Shown piece by piece: positions 41,327 through 51,555 of a DNA stretch of 64,000 nucleotides; position 1 is the first letter of the stretch, and each line of letters opens with the position of its first letter. Source of the stretch: Prorocentrum cordatum (Eukaryota; Sar; Dinophyceae; Prorocentrales; Prorocentraceae); assembly GCA_963575745.1 (NCBI GenBank), contig CAUYUJ010015291.1, positions 167,139-231,138 on the forward strand, in the 5' to 3' direction. Made by a program: the position numbers and the translations under genes. Below the pieces are notes generated by a model. The model saw only the letters and a program-made list of their open reading frames with translations, ran no database searches and was not told where the DNA came from.

Positions 41327-42227
41327 ATGGCGCGCCTCCCGCCTCCCCCGGCGATCGCCCAGTCCCCGCTCCTCGAGGCTCTGGCCGACCACAGCACGCC
41401 CCCGTGGCCTCGCGGCTCGCTGCCCGCGGGGACGGCGAGCACGGCGCTGCTGCCGCAGGGCAGGCGACCCGTCCCCGCCGGCCCGCCGCCGAGCAGCGGG
41501 AGAGCCAGCAGCCAGGAGAAGCTGCTGCCTGCCGGGGGCGAGCTCGCGGGGGCGAGCTGGCCGCCGAAGCAGGGCGCGCTGCAGATCGGGGGGCCGGGCC
41601 GTGCCGGCCGAGGCCGAGCCTGGGCGACGGGCCACCCGAAACCCGCGATCGTCGTCTCCGCCAGCCTCGAGGAGGCGCGGGGCACCGCGCTCCGCGGGGA
41701 CGGCCTGAGCGGGTGCACCACCGTCAGGCTGAAGAATGTTGAGCCGTCGCTCGTGCCAGATACGGCCATCGCCGCGCTCGACGCCAACGGGTTCGAGGGC
41801 ATGTTTGACTTCGTGCACGTGCCCATGGACATGGCAAAGAGGAAGATCGCCACGAAGAAACGGGGCCCTGAGGGAAAGGGGGGTCCCGAGCTTGTTTGCA
41901 GTTCTCTGCTTGAGGCCCCCAGGCCCCGACTCCGGTTGGAGAGTCTGTCCTAGGGAAAGTCCAGGGCTCCAGGGCCCATTTTCCACCGACCCCATGTCCC
42001 CCCCGATGCCAAGGAAGAACAGGGGCATAATCTTCATCAACTTTGTCGAGCCCACGGCGGCGGAGGCGATGTATCAGTCCTTCCACCTCCAGACGATGCC
42101 TGGAGTCAGCCTGTCGCGCAAGCCGCTGGAGATCACGCCAGCATATGTCCAGGGCTTCCAGGATAATTTCTTACGGCATGTAAAGGCCCAGGGTCCTTTC
42201 CTTGAGTGTTTCCGTTGCGTACTCTAG
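41327..42227 (+). CDS. Mei2-type RRM protein (two exons visible)
   Basis: Exon 1 is 41327-41841 and exon 2 is 42014-42227, together 242 codons. Residues about 1-125 are Pro/Ala/Gly-rich and probably disordered. From residue about 130 a single RNA-recognition motif of the Mei2 C-terminal type follows: GCTTVRLKNVEPSL (beta 1, RNP2-like), AIAALDANGFEGMFDFVHVP (helix 1 and the diagnostic YDF-x-Y-x-P-like stretch), MDMAKRK then, across the intron, NRGIIFINFVEP (RNP1-like beta 3), AAEAMYQSFH (helix 2), ending FQDNFLRHV. Mei2-type RRMs bind RNA and in other eukaryotes act in meiosis or growth control; the dinoflagellate role is unknown. The ATG at 41327 is the first in frame, but the frame is open further upstream, so an earlier exon is possible. 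The tail after LRHV (KAQGPFLECFRCVL) could be read-through of a missed donor at GTAAAG. No disabling mutation seen. Confidence 0.8.
41842..42013 (+). other. 172-bp intron with GA donor and AG-G acceptor
   Basis: The exon-intron border AAGAG/GAAGATC and the intron-exon border GCCAAG/GAAGAAC restore the RRM frame (K-R-K-N-R-G). Both borders carry AGGAAG (41840-41845 and 42012-42017), so the junction can slide within a direct repeat. GA and GC donors and a G after the acceptor are known for dinoflagellate introns. Border repeats of this kind are seen in introner-type insertions; that origin here is inference. Confidence 0.75.
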
Positions 42228-42652
42228 TCGGACACGAGGCCCGCTTCAGAGCGTCGAGTAGGCAATGCGCTACGCGGCGCGCCGTCTTGTCTTCATGGAC
42301 ATCGGTATTGTCACCCGCCCCCGTTGGGCAATCCCATGCCCTGTTGTAGGGCCTACGTGGAGACTGCCGAAGAGAAGTTTGTCTGAGGAATGTGTCGTCA
42401 CCTCGTCAAAGCGCGCTCTTGAGGTGCGCTTCTGCATCCGAGTGCCGAGTATAGTCCATGCTGGCTCGCGTACGAGTTAGACACAGCTCTGCGAATGACT
42501 TGATTGCCATCATGCTCTTTTAGGCCACGTGCTTGACTTGGGCGGCGGTTGGTTTTATCCTGTGCTACGCACAGTATTTCTAAATTCGGCATGGCGCGCG
42601 CACTGGTGTGAGGATGAGGAGGGGGAGGATCACATGAGGAGCAGATACCAGT

Positions 42653-42750
42653 ACTGCTGTGCTCCCGTCGTCGCTGCGGCTGGATTCGCATCCAAGTCTT
42701 GGCAAGAATGCGCCCTGGGAGAGGCCTGTGGAGTAGCAGTATCGGTACCT
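42653..42750. mobile_element. MITE-like element M2, copy 4
   Basis: Left end GATACCAGTACTGCTGTGC, right end AGTAGCAGTATCGGTACCT. The interior CGTCGTCGCTGCGGCTGGAT, TCGCATCCAAGTCTTGG and GCGCCCTGGGAGAGG follows copy 1. Confidence 0.7.
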
Positions 42751-43741
42751 CCCTGCCGTCTCAAAGGGGGTTCATGGGAATTGCAGATCGAGAGTATCAT
42801 CATGTTCGCGCTTGCTGATCTGGTTGTTCTCGCGATCTTCCGTTGTGCGCGCATGACTTTATATTATGTGGATTTCCAGTGCGAGGGCCACGCATGAGTT
42901 GCAGGTATGTGTTCATGATGTCGCTACATATTGGGCGACCTCAAAAGAAGACATAACATCTATATGATTGAATCATGTAGGTCCAGAGAACAGACCCCAG
43001 ACATTTGGCGACGTATTGAGATACGGACCCAAAGGGGTGTAGGGAAGATGCCGTCATAGTCCGCCGTGTGTTTTGTGTTTCGGCTTGCTGCGTGCCTGAT
43101 ACAAGCGTACGCTGCTCATGACATGACTTTATACAGGCCATGGTTTGCAACTGAATGTGTTGCGGGGAGGTCTGCCTGCTTAGAATGCCAGACATCTTGT
43201 GGGTCCTAGGGCAGTCTATGGGTTGGACAAACCCTTGGGCGCCAGGTGCCTTGCTAAACCTTCTTCTCCCTTCTTCTGCTCAATGGGCTGGACAAACCCT
43301 GCCAAATGCCTCCCTTCTCTCCTCCTCGCTTGTCCCTTCTTCATGTAAGCAGCACGCTCTTATTTTTTCAGGCCACGATTCATTGCATGAGCTTTCCTAT
43401 CGCAGGCCTATTGTGTGAGTTTGCCTATCGCGCATCGCCGTCTCTGCATACGAGGTGGCGGCTCTGACGGTCATGGCCCCGTGGCTGTTCGTAGCCCTTG
43501 GTCCCCTCGTGAACTCCCACGGTGCGTGGGACGGTCGTGCCCTTGTGATCCTTCGAGGACTTTGCCACCCCTCGTGGCGGTCAAGGGCGCACTCAGCCCC
43601 TGAACATCAGCCTGAAGATCAAGTTGACTGTGCTTGCACAGTCGTGCTCATGTTGTGCCTCATTCCGCCCAGAGCTTACACGCCATCTGCCATCTTGTTT
43701 CGTGTGAGTTTGCCGCATGGGCTTCGTTTCAAACCACTGAG

Positions 43742-43861
43742 GCGCCTGGCATGCTCCATCACACAGTCATCGGGCTGCTGCTGCTTGATCATGTTGACGT
43801 GGCGCTTGGCATGCTCCATCACACAGCCATTGGGCTGCTGCTGTTTGACCATGTCGACGTG
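43742..43861 (+). repeat. 60-bp tandem duplication
   Basis: Two head-to-tail copies of a 60-bp unit beginning GGCGCYTGGCATGCTCCATC and ending TGTCGACGT or TGTTGACGT, differing at a few positions. Sixty is divisible by three, but no gene is recognised around it. Confidence 0.8.
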
Positions 43862-44546
43862 TGCTGTCCCCGTTCATAGAAGAAACACTGAAACAAGAAA
43901 CTGGTCGGGGTCGGAAGGTGTCCGTTGTTCCTTAGGTCCATCCGTTCCTCTAGCGCTTCTTGCGCACTCAGGCACTGCCTTGGGTCTCCCTAGGCCGTCT
44001 TGAAGGCCAGGTTCGGCCATCCTGGCCGTCTTGGAGGCGGGCGTTGTGCAGACCTTGGCCATTGTTTCCCAATCGGTGCTTGCACTGAAGGAGTCCTAGC
44101 GGATATGCGGATATGGAGAGATTTGGCGAAATTCCCGGGCCGATTTCGGTAGCCAGCTGGGTTCGCTGATTCCCGCTTCCGGGTTCCTGGTTGCTCAGGT
44201 TCCCGCTTCCTGGTTTTGGGCCGATTTCGGGAACCCACGATCGAGCTCACCATCGATCTCATGATCGATCTCATTATCCATCTTACTCAACCGATCTCAC
44301 CATCGATATCACCATCGATCAACTGCGGCCAGGCATGGTACCTACCAAATGTTTCAGCCATCCACTGATTGGGGTGAGTCTCTGGTGCAATTCAAGCCTG
44401 ACCGTTCCTGCCGCGGTGCTGGCGGGATGCGCCGAAGCCCATTGGGAAATTGTTCGGCTTATGTTGCGCCGCGCCCGGCGCCGAAGGGTAGACGCGCGGC
44501 TCCGGTGCGGCCCCCCCGGGGCTGCCTTTCGCCGGCCTGGGCGCCC

Positions 44547-46720
44547 ATGCTGCGAGCCCTGGTCGTGGGCCTGACCCTCGGGCGGCCGCCCCGAACGTCG
44601 TCTCCCTCGGTGAGCTCAACGGCGCCCTCGACGAGCTCCCCGGCCTTGCCGCGGAGGGCGGCAACGAGAAGGTCGCCTTCCTTGCGCAGGCGAACTACGA
44701 TGCTGTGCACACCGCGCTCTCGAGCAACGTGGAGGTGGTGATCTGCGATGGCAGCGACGCGGCGTTTCCAAGCTGCACCAGCACGGACGACATGATTGGC
44801 TACATTATTGACGGGACATTTCTGGCGGGGCTGATCTCCGGAGTGCCGGATGCGGCCAGCGCGCCGAGCCTGAATTCGTTCTCGTCCGGCGTCGTCTCCC
44901 TGCGCCCGATGTTCATGGCGCCAGTGTGCTCTGATGAGATGCCCCATGGCACATTGGGTGCCGCAAAGTCTTCAATGAACCTGTCTTTAGCGGTCCACGC
45001 TGCCATCGTGACCCTCCAGTCAAGCGGAACGGATGAGAAAGTCCAGCAGAACAACATGCCGTTCGAGTTCATAACAGCGCACACTTGCAGAATGAACGAC
45101 CCGAGTTTGTACACAGTGCCGAATTTTGGTGCCGCCCATGGGCTTCTGAGGACAACCTTGAACGACAAGATCTTGAAGGTCGGGGCTCTGGGACCCTACG
45201 ATTGGGGTGGCAATGATGGTACTTATAAGCTGGACCCAGCTGCTGGATTTTATCCAGATTGGCTCACAGAGTTCTGCAAAGTATTCAATTCTTTGAAGGG
45301 TCCTGATGGTGTCGGTTACAGCTCGTCAGGTAGTATCGCGTGCGAGAGGGTCTATTAACCATCCTCTGGCTCGGTGTTCGAGGACTTGTTTGGCGGCGTC
45401 AGCTACGTCACAGTGCCATACTACGACGTGGATTCGTTCTATACGGGCACCGGACAACCATGTGCAACCGAACAGGATTGCCGCCAGGCCAATCTTGAAA
45501 GCCAGCGCGAGTATTGTCAGCATCCGTCTTCGCCGCGATTCAGGCACCTCCGGCTCTCGTGCTCCACCCTCGGGGTCGACAGCACCTGCATGACCGAGAG
45601 GTATACGACTCCGTCCACGGCTCCAGACGAGGACAGGGTTTTGACCGACGCTGCGTACACCGTCGATGGGCTGAACGCGGCTCTCCAGGCAGGCACCAAC
45701 AAGAAGGTGGCATTCCTGTCGCAGGCAAACTACGACGCGGTGCAGACTGTGCTGGACGACGGCGTCCAAGTTGTCATCTGCGACAGCAGTGATGACATAC
45801 GCTGATTGTTCCAGCATCGACGACATGATCCATCACATACTCCATGGCGACTTCGTGGCTGGCTTGATCTCTGGCCTGCCAGAGCTGCACCTCGAGCAGT
45901 ACCTGAATCTATCCTCTTCGACTGTGGTCTCGCTCCGATCGATGTTCATGGCGCCCGTCCACTCAACCGAGATAGTGCACGGGACCACGGAGCCCTCCAA
46001 GTCCTCGCAGGACCTCTCGCTGGCCGTGGACGCGGCCATCGTGCGGCTGCAGGCTGATGGCAAGGACAAGGAGGCCAAGCTGAACAACATGCCCTTTGAG
46101 TTCACCGTCATTCACACGTGCAGGACTGACGACCCGAGCGTGTTCATCACCCCGAATTCTGCTGCGGCCACTGGTCTGTTGCGAACGGCTTTGGACGACA
46201 AGAGCCTGAAAGTAGGCGCCTCTGGGACCCTACGACTGGGGCGGCAATGACGGAAACTATCTCGAGGATCCACCCGTAAGTTTCTACCCGGAGTGGTTGG
46301 CGGTTTCTTGCGAATATTTCAATGCGCTTGCAGGCCCCGACGGCGTGCGCTTCGATGCCAATGGCACGACAACGTGCGACAGGGTATACCAGCCTTCGTC
46401 CAGTGCTGTTTTCAAGAACTTGTTCGATGGCGTGTCACATGTCACTGAGCCGTACCACGCTGTAGATGCTTCTTCCGCGGGCACTGGCGAGGATTGCAGT
46501 GCTAGCTCGGATTGTCGCGTTGCAAACCTCGCTGGGGGTACAGAGACTTGTCAGGCCAGTGGTGACAACACATGCAAGTGTGTACACCCGACGTCCCCAC
46601 GCACCCGGCATTTTCGATTGTCGTGCTCCACTATCGGCGTTGACAGCACGTTCATTGCGCGAAGAACTTTACCCTCACGCCCATTGACTCCGGCTCTGAG
46701 AACGAGGTCAGCGGCGCGGT
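44547..46720 (+). pseudogene. Broken tandem-duplicated solute-binding-like protein gene
   Basis: Two related units of about 345 codons lie head to tail with a period of about 1,033 bp. Each has EKVAFLAQANYDAV-like, VVICD, a DDMI...G.F.AGLISG.P segment, NNMPFEF...HTCR.DDPS, GPYDWGGNDGxY, FYPxWL, QPSSxxVF.xLFxGVSxVTxPYxxVD and SPRxRHxRLSCSTxGVDST. I read these as a type-2 periplasmic-binding-protein-like domain (amino-acid-binding SBP type), probably secreted: a signal-like MLRALVVGLTLG starts at 44547 but is out of frame with unit 1. Defects: that frame change; TAA at 45356-45358 where the second unit has CAA (Gln of QPSS); a frame change near 45790-45803; an extra G near 46224 before PYDWGGNDG; and probably another change near 46665, where a further segment (NFTLTPIDSGSENEVSGAVL) continues in another frame. 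No intron borders explain these. The family assignment is moderate; the duplication and the breaks are seen directly. Confidence 0.65.
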
Positions 46721-46745
46721 GCTGGTGGCGGCCTGCAGGAGGACC

Positions 46746-48081
46746 ATGAGCGTGGCGCTGGCCTTCGCCAGCGACTGGCCGCGGCAGGCCCCCCCAGCAG
46801 CGCCGCCCTGCCCGCCGCGGCGCCCTGCGCGGCCGCGGCGCCGGTGGCGGTGCTTTGCGGCGCCCTGGCGCTCGCGGCGCCCGCTGTGTGCCCGCGGCTC
46901 TCGCATAGGCGGCGGCGCTTGGGCGGCGTGGCGCTCGCGGCGGTGGAGCACGAGAGCAGGATCGAGGAGAAGAAGCGGATCGACGAGCTGAGGCCGAAGG
47001 TCGCTTCGGCGAAGGAGGCCGCGGAGAAGGAGGCGGCGGAAGCTGCCACGCGGCCACCTTCGATCGCGGTGTTCGGCTTCGGCGAGGGCAGCGGCAGCTC
47101 GGCGCAGCTGGTGACCTCGTTACTCACCGCGTCAGGCGCGGACCCTTGTTCGTGGGCCTGGAGCGGGCGGAAGGCGCGGCCTCGGCGCTGGAGCGCTGCG
47201 AGGTGCTCGTGCTGTGCCCAGACATCGCGGACAGCAGCTCGAAGCAGCTCCAGAGGGCGAACGAGATGTTGGAGGCCCTCAGCGTCAGCCTGCCGAAGTC
47301 GGTCGAGAAGCTGCTGCTGGTCAGCCGCAGCTTCGGCTATGCGGAGTCCGGCGCCTTCGACCTGGGGTCCATCTTCGGGTCCCCGGCCTCCTGGAAGGAC
47401 ATCGAGCGGACTGTCGAGCGCATGGGCCAGTATCGGCCCCTGCAGCTGCCGCTGCGCATCATCTACGTGCGCGCAGGCCAGATGCCTGCGGGAGGCGCCC
47501 CGCGGCAGGTGGTAAAGTGCACGCTTCAGGAGCCAGAGGGTGTGCCGGAGGGCAGCACCTGCACAACCACCAGCCCAGAGGGGGTGGCGAACTCGGTGAT
47601 GGTGGCGCTGAAGCTCGGCGTGGACGCCAGCTTCTTCATCCGGGAGGAGGAGGCGCCTCCGTCCGGGGCGAAGGAGTGCGACTGGAAGGAGATGATGCTG
47701 CTGCTCATCGGGCCCGAGCTCTTTCGCGCCCCCGTGGGCGACGCGAAGAGCTGCGTCAAGTTCATACAGGACTTCGCGAAGGGGCAGGAGGGCATGAAGG
47801 TAGCCACGACTCCCTGCGGGGCCATCTGCAAGTTCAGGCTGTTCGGGAAGGGCACGGGCACGCCCTTTTGTAAGCTCGACTAGGGCGGGCTTGAGTTCAG
47901 GGTGGAAGATTACCCAAACGGTGGCGATCGACTTCGGGCCATATGGTGGGCCAAGTCGAAGAGGGGCGGCTACACCAACGACGGTGGGCTGCTGCAGAAG
48001 TTCAAAGATGTTTTTGAACTGGCATAGATGAGTCCAGCAGAGCAGAAGAAGTGGAAGGAGAGGAACGAGTTTCTGTTCTAG
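46746..48081 (+). pseudogene. Plastid-targeted Rossmann-fold (atypical SDR-like) protein, disrupted
   Basis: The N-terminal frame (from about 46800) reads PVAVLCGALALAAPAV, then an Arg-rich CPRLSHRRRRLGGVALAA: a signal peptide plus transit-like region as in dinoflagellate plastid proteins. Mature part: RPPSIAVFGFGEGSGSSAQL (glycine-rich nucleotide-binding turn), then in another frame from 47146 LFVGLERAEGAASALERCEV, VEKLLLVSRSFGYAESG, LPLRIIYVRAGQMPAGG, SPEGVANSVMVALKLG, and SCVKFIQDFAKGQEGMK. TAG at 47881-47883 is followed in frame by GGLEFRVEDYPNGGDRLRAI, WWAKSRGGYTNDGGLLQKF; a second TAG at 48025-48027 is followed by MSPAEQKKWKERNEFLF and a third TAG at 48079-48081. The two internal TAGs sit where Glu (GAG) would fit. 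The frame change near 47130-47146 and an uncertain ATG (46746, in a different frame) add to the damage. Substrate unknown. Confidence 0.6.
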
Positions 48082-48640
48082 CCGGCTGCACATGCATTCA
48101 GTGACCGCAGTGTCACGAGACGCGGTGCCGAACTGTTTAATTCATGTTGGCGCCGTTCGTAGTTCTTGCTTTTCTCATCGGCTCGAAGCTTGCACTTGCC
48201 TGGTAGATGCGCGTCGTGTCGACGCGGCTGCGACCCGCGCCGCCCAGAATCGGTCGATATCGAACGATATACAAACAAAAGTCGGAGGAGCTCACAAGAG
48301 CTATGAACCTCGTTAAGCTAGGCACCCCTTTGCAGGCAAGGGGCACGACGGATCTAGTTGCCCTCGGCCCATTCGAGCCAGTTTGGGCCCCCTTTTTCGT
48401 CGTCCAATGTTTTTCCCTACCTAGGCTCTGCCTAGAAGGGTTCTTACTTTCTTTGCTTAAAGGGGCCGGGCAGTGGAAAGCTCCCCGGGCGGTTCCCCCA
48501 GTCCCCTGGGGGCCAAGCAAAAGCAACAGCAAAGGTAAAAGCAAACGCGCGGTTCCCCCAGTTGCGCTCCCTGGGTGCCAAGCAAAAGCAAAAGCAAAGG
48601 CAAAAGTGAAGGCAAAAGCGAAGGCAAAGCAAAAGCATCG
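48082..48640. other. No gene identified; repeated GGTTCCCCCAGT words
   Basis: Possibly 3'-flanking sequence of the Rossmann-fold locus. GCGGTTCCCCCAGT occurs at about 48489 and 48550, each followed by CCCTGGG...GCCAAGCAAAAGCA, and AAGCAAAAGCAAAGGC words lead into the pentanucleotide tract. Confidence 0.5.
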
Positions 48641-48642
48641 AA

Positions 48643-48835
48643 TAGCATAGCATAGCATAGCATAGCATAGCATAGCATAGCATAGCGCAGCATAGCATAG
48701 CGCAGCATAGCATACCATAGCCTAGCCTAGCGTAGCCTAGCCTAGCCCAGCATAGCATTGCGCAGCATAGCATAGCATAGCATAGCAGAGCAGAGCAGAG
48801 CAGAGCATAGCATAGCATAGCGCAGCACAGCATCC
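48643..48835 (+). repeat. (CATAG)n pentanucleotide tract
   Basis: CATAG with CGCAG, CCTAG and CAGAG variants over about 190 bp. It is the only long pentanucleotide array in the window apart from (TCTCC)n near 20.9 kb. Confidence 0.9.
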
Positions 48836-48838
48836 ACT

Positions 48839-48893
48839 ATTGCTGCTGCTATCTCTCTCTATATATATATATATATATATCAGCAGCAGCAAT
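48839..48893. repeat. Hairpin: (TA)n between CTG and CAG arms
   Basis: ATTGCTGCTGCT at the left and AGCAGCAGCAAT at the right flank CTCTCTC and a TATATATA run, giving a 12-bp perfect stem with an easily melted loop. Confidence 0.75.
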
Positions 48894-49153
48894 GGTGCTT
48901 TCCTAGAGGCTCCAACTCCTAGGTAGGGTCGCACTGGGATATTTTCTGTTGTTTTTTACCTCGGGGGGGAAGAGTCAGGCGAGCCTGCAAGATCGTGCGA
49001 AAGCGCCTGCAACTCGGGGAACCGGGCCTCTGACAGTGAGGGATCGAGAAGGAGCTCAGGACACTCCACTCAGTGCCTCGCGGTACGGCGGCGGATTGTT
49101 TCTGCTCGATTGTAGGAGATCGCATTTTTGCTGAATTCTTCTGGGCCGAAATG
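48894..49153. other. No gene seen
   Basis: Short unassigned stretch between the TA hairpin and the foldback element. Confidence 0.4.
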
Positions 49154-49297
49154 CAAACGACACCACCCCACCTACGGCGCCCTTCATGTTGCGCTACGGC
49201 CCAGCGGGCGCCGTGGCGTATACCGCGACAACGCCCACGCCAGATTTCCTGGTATACGCTAAGCCCCATGGGGCCGTAGGTGGGGTGGTGTCGTTTG
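49154..49297. mobile_element. Foldback element with perfect 25-bp inverted ends
   Basis: Left end CAAACGACACCACCCCACCT then ACGGC; right end GCCGTAGGTGGGGTGGTGTC then GTTTG: exact reverse complements over 25 bp, 144 bp overall. A second inner inverted pair (GGCGTATACC / GGTATACGCT) lies within. No clear target duplication and no ORF. Perfect arms suggest a recent insertion. Confidence 0.75.
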
Positions 49298-50464
49298 TTT
49301 TCTGATCCATATCTTCGAGCCCTTCAGAAACGGCCTCGCTTTCGAGGGGTCGAGAAGTGGGCATCTCGTCCTCGGCGGAAGGTGTCGGAAGGCTGGCGGA
49401 AGGCTGGCGGAAGGCGGGGGAAGAAGAAGCGTAGCGGCTCCGCCGGCGGGAGCCCTCTCAGGAGAAGGCAGCGCTCCTCCCCACCAGAGGTGCTGGCATG
49501 TCGGGGTTCAGGATTTCCGGAGTCGGCCACGTATTCGGGATGTTCTTTGCGATGTGTCCGCTCGACTGCCGAAGCTCGGTTGAGTCTCGCATGGGAACAG
49601 TTTACGCGCTGCGTGTGGTTCGTTATCACTTCACAGGTGGAGCTCGTGGTAGCTTCGGAGAGACATGATGCATTACATGTTGCAGTCCGTGTTGCAAGCG
49701 GTTTGCGGTATGCCCACTCGACTGCCGAAGTTTCGGGGTAGCTTCGCAGGGGTCTGCATGCTGCATGCGATTTGCGGTCTCCCGCTGGTCTGTAATCGTC
49801 CGGCGAATCGTCACTTTGGCTCGGGTTCAATGCGGGTGGGTCCCGCCGCCTCCCCACAAGTTCCGTCGTATCCCCAGGGGTTCCGCCACCACTCCAGAAG
49901 TTCCGCCGCCTCCCCAGAGGCCCTTCCGCCTCCCCAGAGGTGCCGCCTCCCCGAAGGTCCAGCCACCTCCCTAGAGGTTCAGTGCCTCCGCCGGCTCTAC
50001 CAGTGGTCTCGCCACCTCCCCAAAGTTTTCGCCGCTTTCCCCCGCCGCTAATCCAAGTGTGAATAGAAGGGAAGGATCAGAGCGCCAACCCTGCCAATGA
50101 CCCGTAGGATGGAAACACCCGATGCTCATAAGCGGACCTATCTATGTCAACGCCTGGGCCGACAAGGGCAGCGGATGACGAGAGGAGGTAGGCAAGAAGC
50201 GTACGCCCACACGCCGATTGGGGCGCGCAGCCTGCGCTCTATCGTGCGAGCCCGCGCGGGCAGGCCCGAATGGTAGAGCTGCGCGGGCTCGCAGGCAGTC
50301 CAAGCTTTCTCAAAGCGCCCCGAAGCGGTTCCAGCGACGCGCCTCGCCATCACCATCCTCATTGGCGCAGCTGCTTGGCGCCACCCCATCGCCGACGGGT
50401 GCGTTACGCTTAGGGCCTCGAGTGGGTGGGATGCATCCAGAGGGCTTCGAGTTGAGCTGCAGTG
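49298..50464. other. No gene identified; several short tandem repeats
   Basis: GGAAGGCTGGC repeats near 49388-49415; a loose duplication about 170 bp apart (CTCGACTGCCGAAGYTYGG at about 49560 and 49727); TTCCGCCACCTCCCCAGAGG-type units of 17-20 bp at 49850-50040. No frame with a recognised domain. Confidence 0.5.
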
Positions 50465-50735
50465 GACCCTGAGCCCTAAGCCCCAAGCCCGCAGGTCGAA
50501 TGGCAGAACTGATAGCCCTCTGTGCCGCGGGCTTCTCGGGACCCCGAAGCCCTGCAGCACGCGCGGGTGGGTGGCGTGTGAGTGAGCACCGCGGCAGCGT
50601 ATGACATTACCCGTCCCTTTGGCGCAGTCGTCCTGTTTGACCCGGAACCCGAAACCCCACACCGCAGGCCCGCAGGCTCGAATGGCAGAGCTGATAGCCC
50701 TCTGCGTCGCGGGCTCCTCGGGGCCCCGCGCCCTG
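50465..50735 (+). repeat. Direct duplication about 172 bp apart
   Basis: CGAATGGCAGARCTGATAGC followed by CCTCTGYGYCGCGGGCT and CTCGGGRCCCCG occurs at about 50488 and 50680. One copy reads MAELIALCVAGSSGPRALLD, but no gene is evident. Confidence 0.65.
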
Positions 50736-50771
50736 CTTGACTCGAGGAGCAAACAATATGACATGAGCCTC

Positions 50772-50892
50772 GACTTTCTGAGGTCCGCGCGGATTTCCTG
50801 GATCGGCGTTGGGGTTGCGACGGGGGCGCCGCCAGGGGGGGGGGGGGGGCCAGCGCCGATCCGAGAAATCAGCGCGGCCCTCCGAAAGTTTA
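50772..50892. mobile_element. MITE-like palindromic element M1, copy 4
   Basis: CTGAGGTCCGCGCGGATTTC at the left pairs with GAAATCAGCGCGGCCCTCCG at the right. The centre includes a G run of about 16 at 50837-50850. Confidence 0.75.
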
Positions 50893-50923
50893 CATGTTTG
50901 TGCAATCGTTTGTTCTTCGACGT

Positions 50924-51070
50924 ACGCGCGGGCGCTGCGGCAGCTCGCGCCGCCGGGCCTCACCGCCTACGCCCCGGCGGAGGGCGGCAGCGCGCTGCGC
51001 GTGACCTGCGTCTGCGACGCGGACGCCGCGGCGCGGGAGCGCCTGAAGCGGGCCCTGTGCGGCGAGCAGC
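50924..51070 (+). other. Exon-like island, RVTCVCDADAAARERLKRAL
   Basis: The frame reads YARALRQLAPPGLTAYAPAE, GGSALRVTCVCDADAAARER, LKRALCGEQ with strongly GC-ending codons and a coherent alpha/beta-like pattern. It lies just after an M1 element and before a foldback. No family recognised, borders unsure. Confidence 0.35.
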
Positions 51071-51248
51071 CCCGCCCTCAGTGGGCCCGGGAAGCGGCCG
51101 TTGTCGAAAACAGGGACAGGTCCTGGGGCACGGAGCGGTTTCAAGTGCGGCCCCCGGGACACAGGGACAAGAAAGCAGGTCCAGGAGGGGAGCTGACCCA
51201 GGAGCAAAAGAAAGCAGATGCGACGGAGCTGGTCGGGCGGGCGGTAAT

Positions 51249-51419
51249 GATGGGCCTGATTTCCACCACCACCACCACCATAAGTTGGAGGGGGAGGGAG
51301 TCCTCCTCCTCCTCCTCCTCCTCCTCCTCCTCCTCCTCCTTCGCATCCTCCTCCTCCTCCTCCTCCTTCCCCCCCTCCATCTTATGGTGGTGGTGGTGGT
51401 GGTGGAAAACAGGCCCATC
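51249..51419. mobile_element. Foldback element with inverted arms of about 40 bp and GGTAAT flanks
   Basis: GATGGGCCTGATTTCCACCA then CCACCACCATAAGTTGGAGG at the left is mirrored by CCTCCATCTTATGGTGGTGG ... GGAAAACAGGCCCATC at the right with a few mismatches. The core is (TCC)n. GGTAAT at 51243-51248 recurs at 51421-51426, a candidate 6-bp target duplication. No ORF. Confidence 0.72.
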
Positions 51420-51555
51420 AGGTAATGGTGGGTGACCTACTTGGGGGGTGGAGAGACCTACCACCCGCCCGAGCTGGGGAAACAGCCGTGCTGGGACCGG
51501 CCACAAGAACTGCAAAGCGGAGCCAGTAAGTAGCAAGCGGCCGTGTCGTTGCCAG

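Larger units (their letters stand above)
42228..44546. other. No gene identified between the RRM gene and the solute-binding pseudogene
   Basis: Lower GC than the flanks. It contains an M2 copy (42653-42750), a direct repeat of ATGGGYTGGACAAACCCT (about 43216 and 43282), a 60-bp tandem duplication (43742-43861) and GATCGATCTCA-type words (44230-44320). Part may be 3'-untranslated sequence of the RRM gene. Confidence 0.45.

Noticed and set aside
47881-48081. TAG reassigned to an amino acid
   Set aside because: The same locus has a frame change and ends in TAG; the neighbouring locus has TAA and indels. Decay is simpler. Kept as a finding only because two TAGs fall at Glu-compatible sites.
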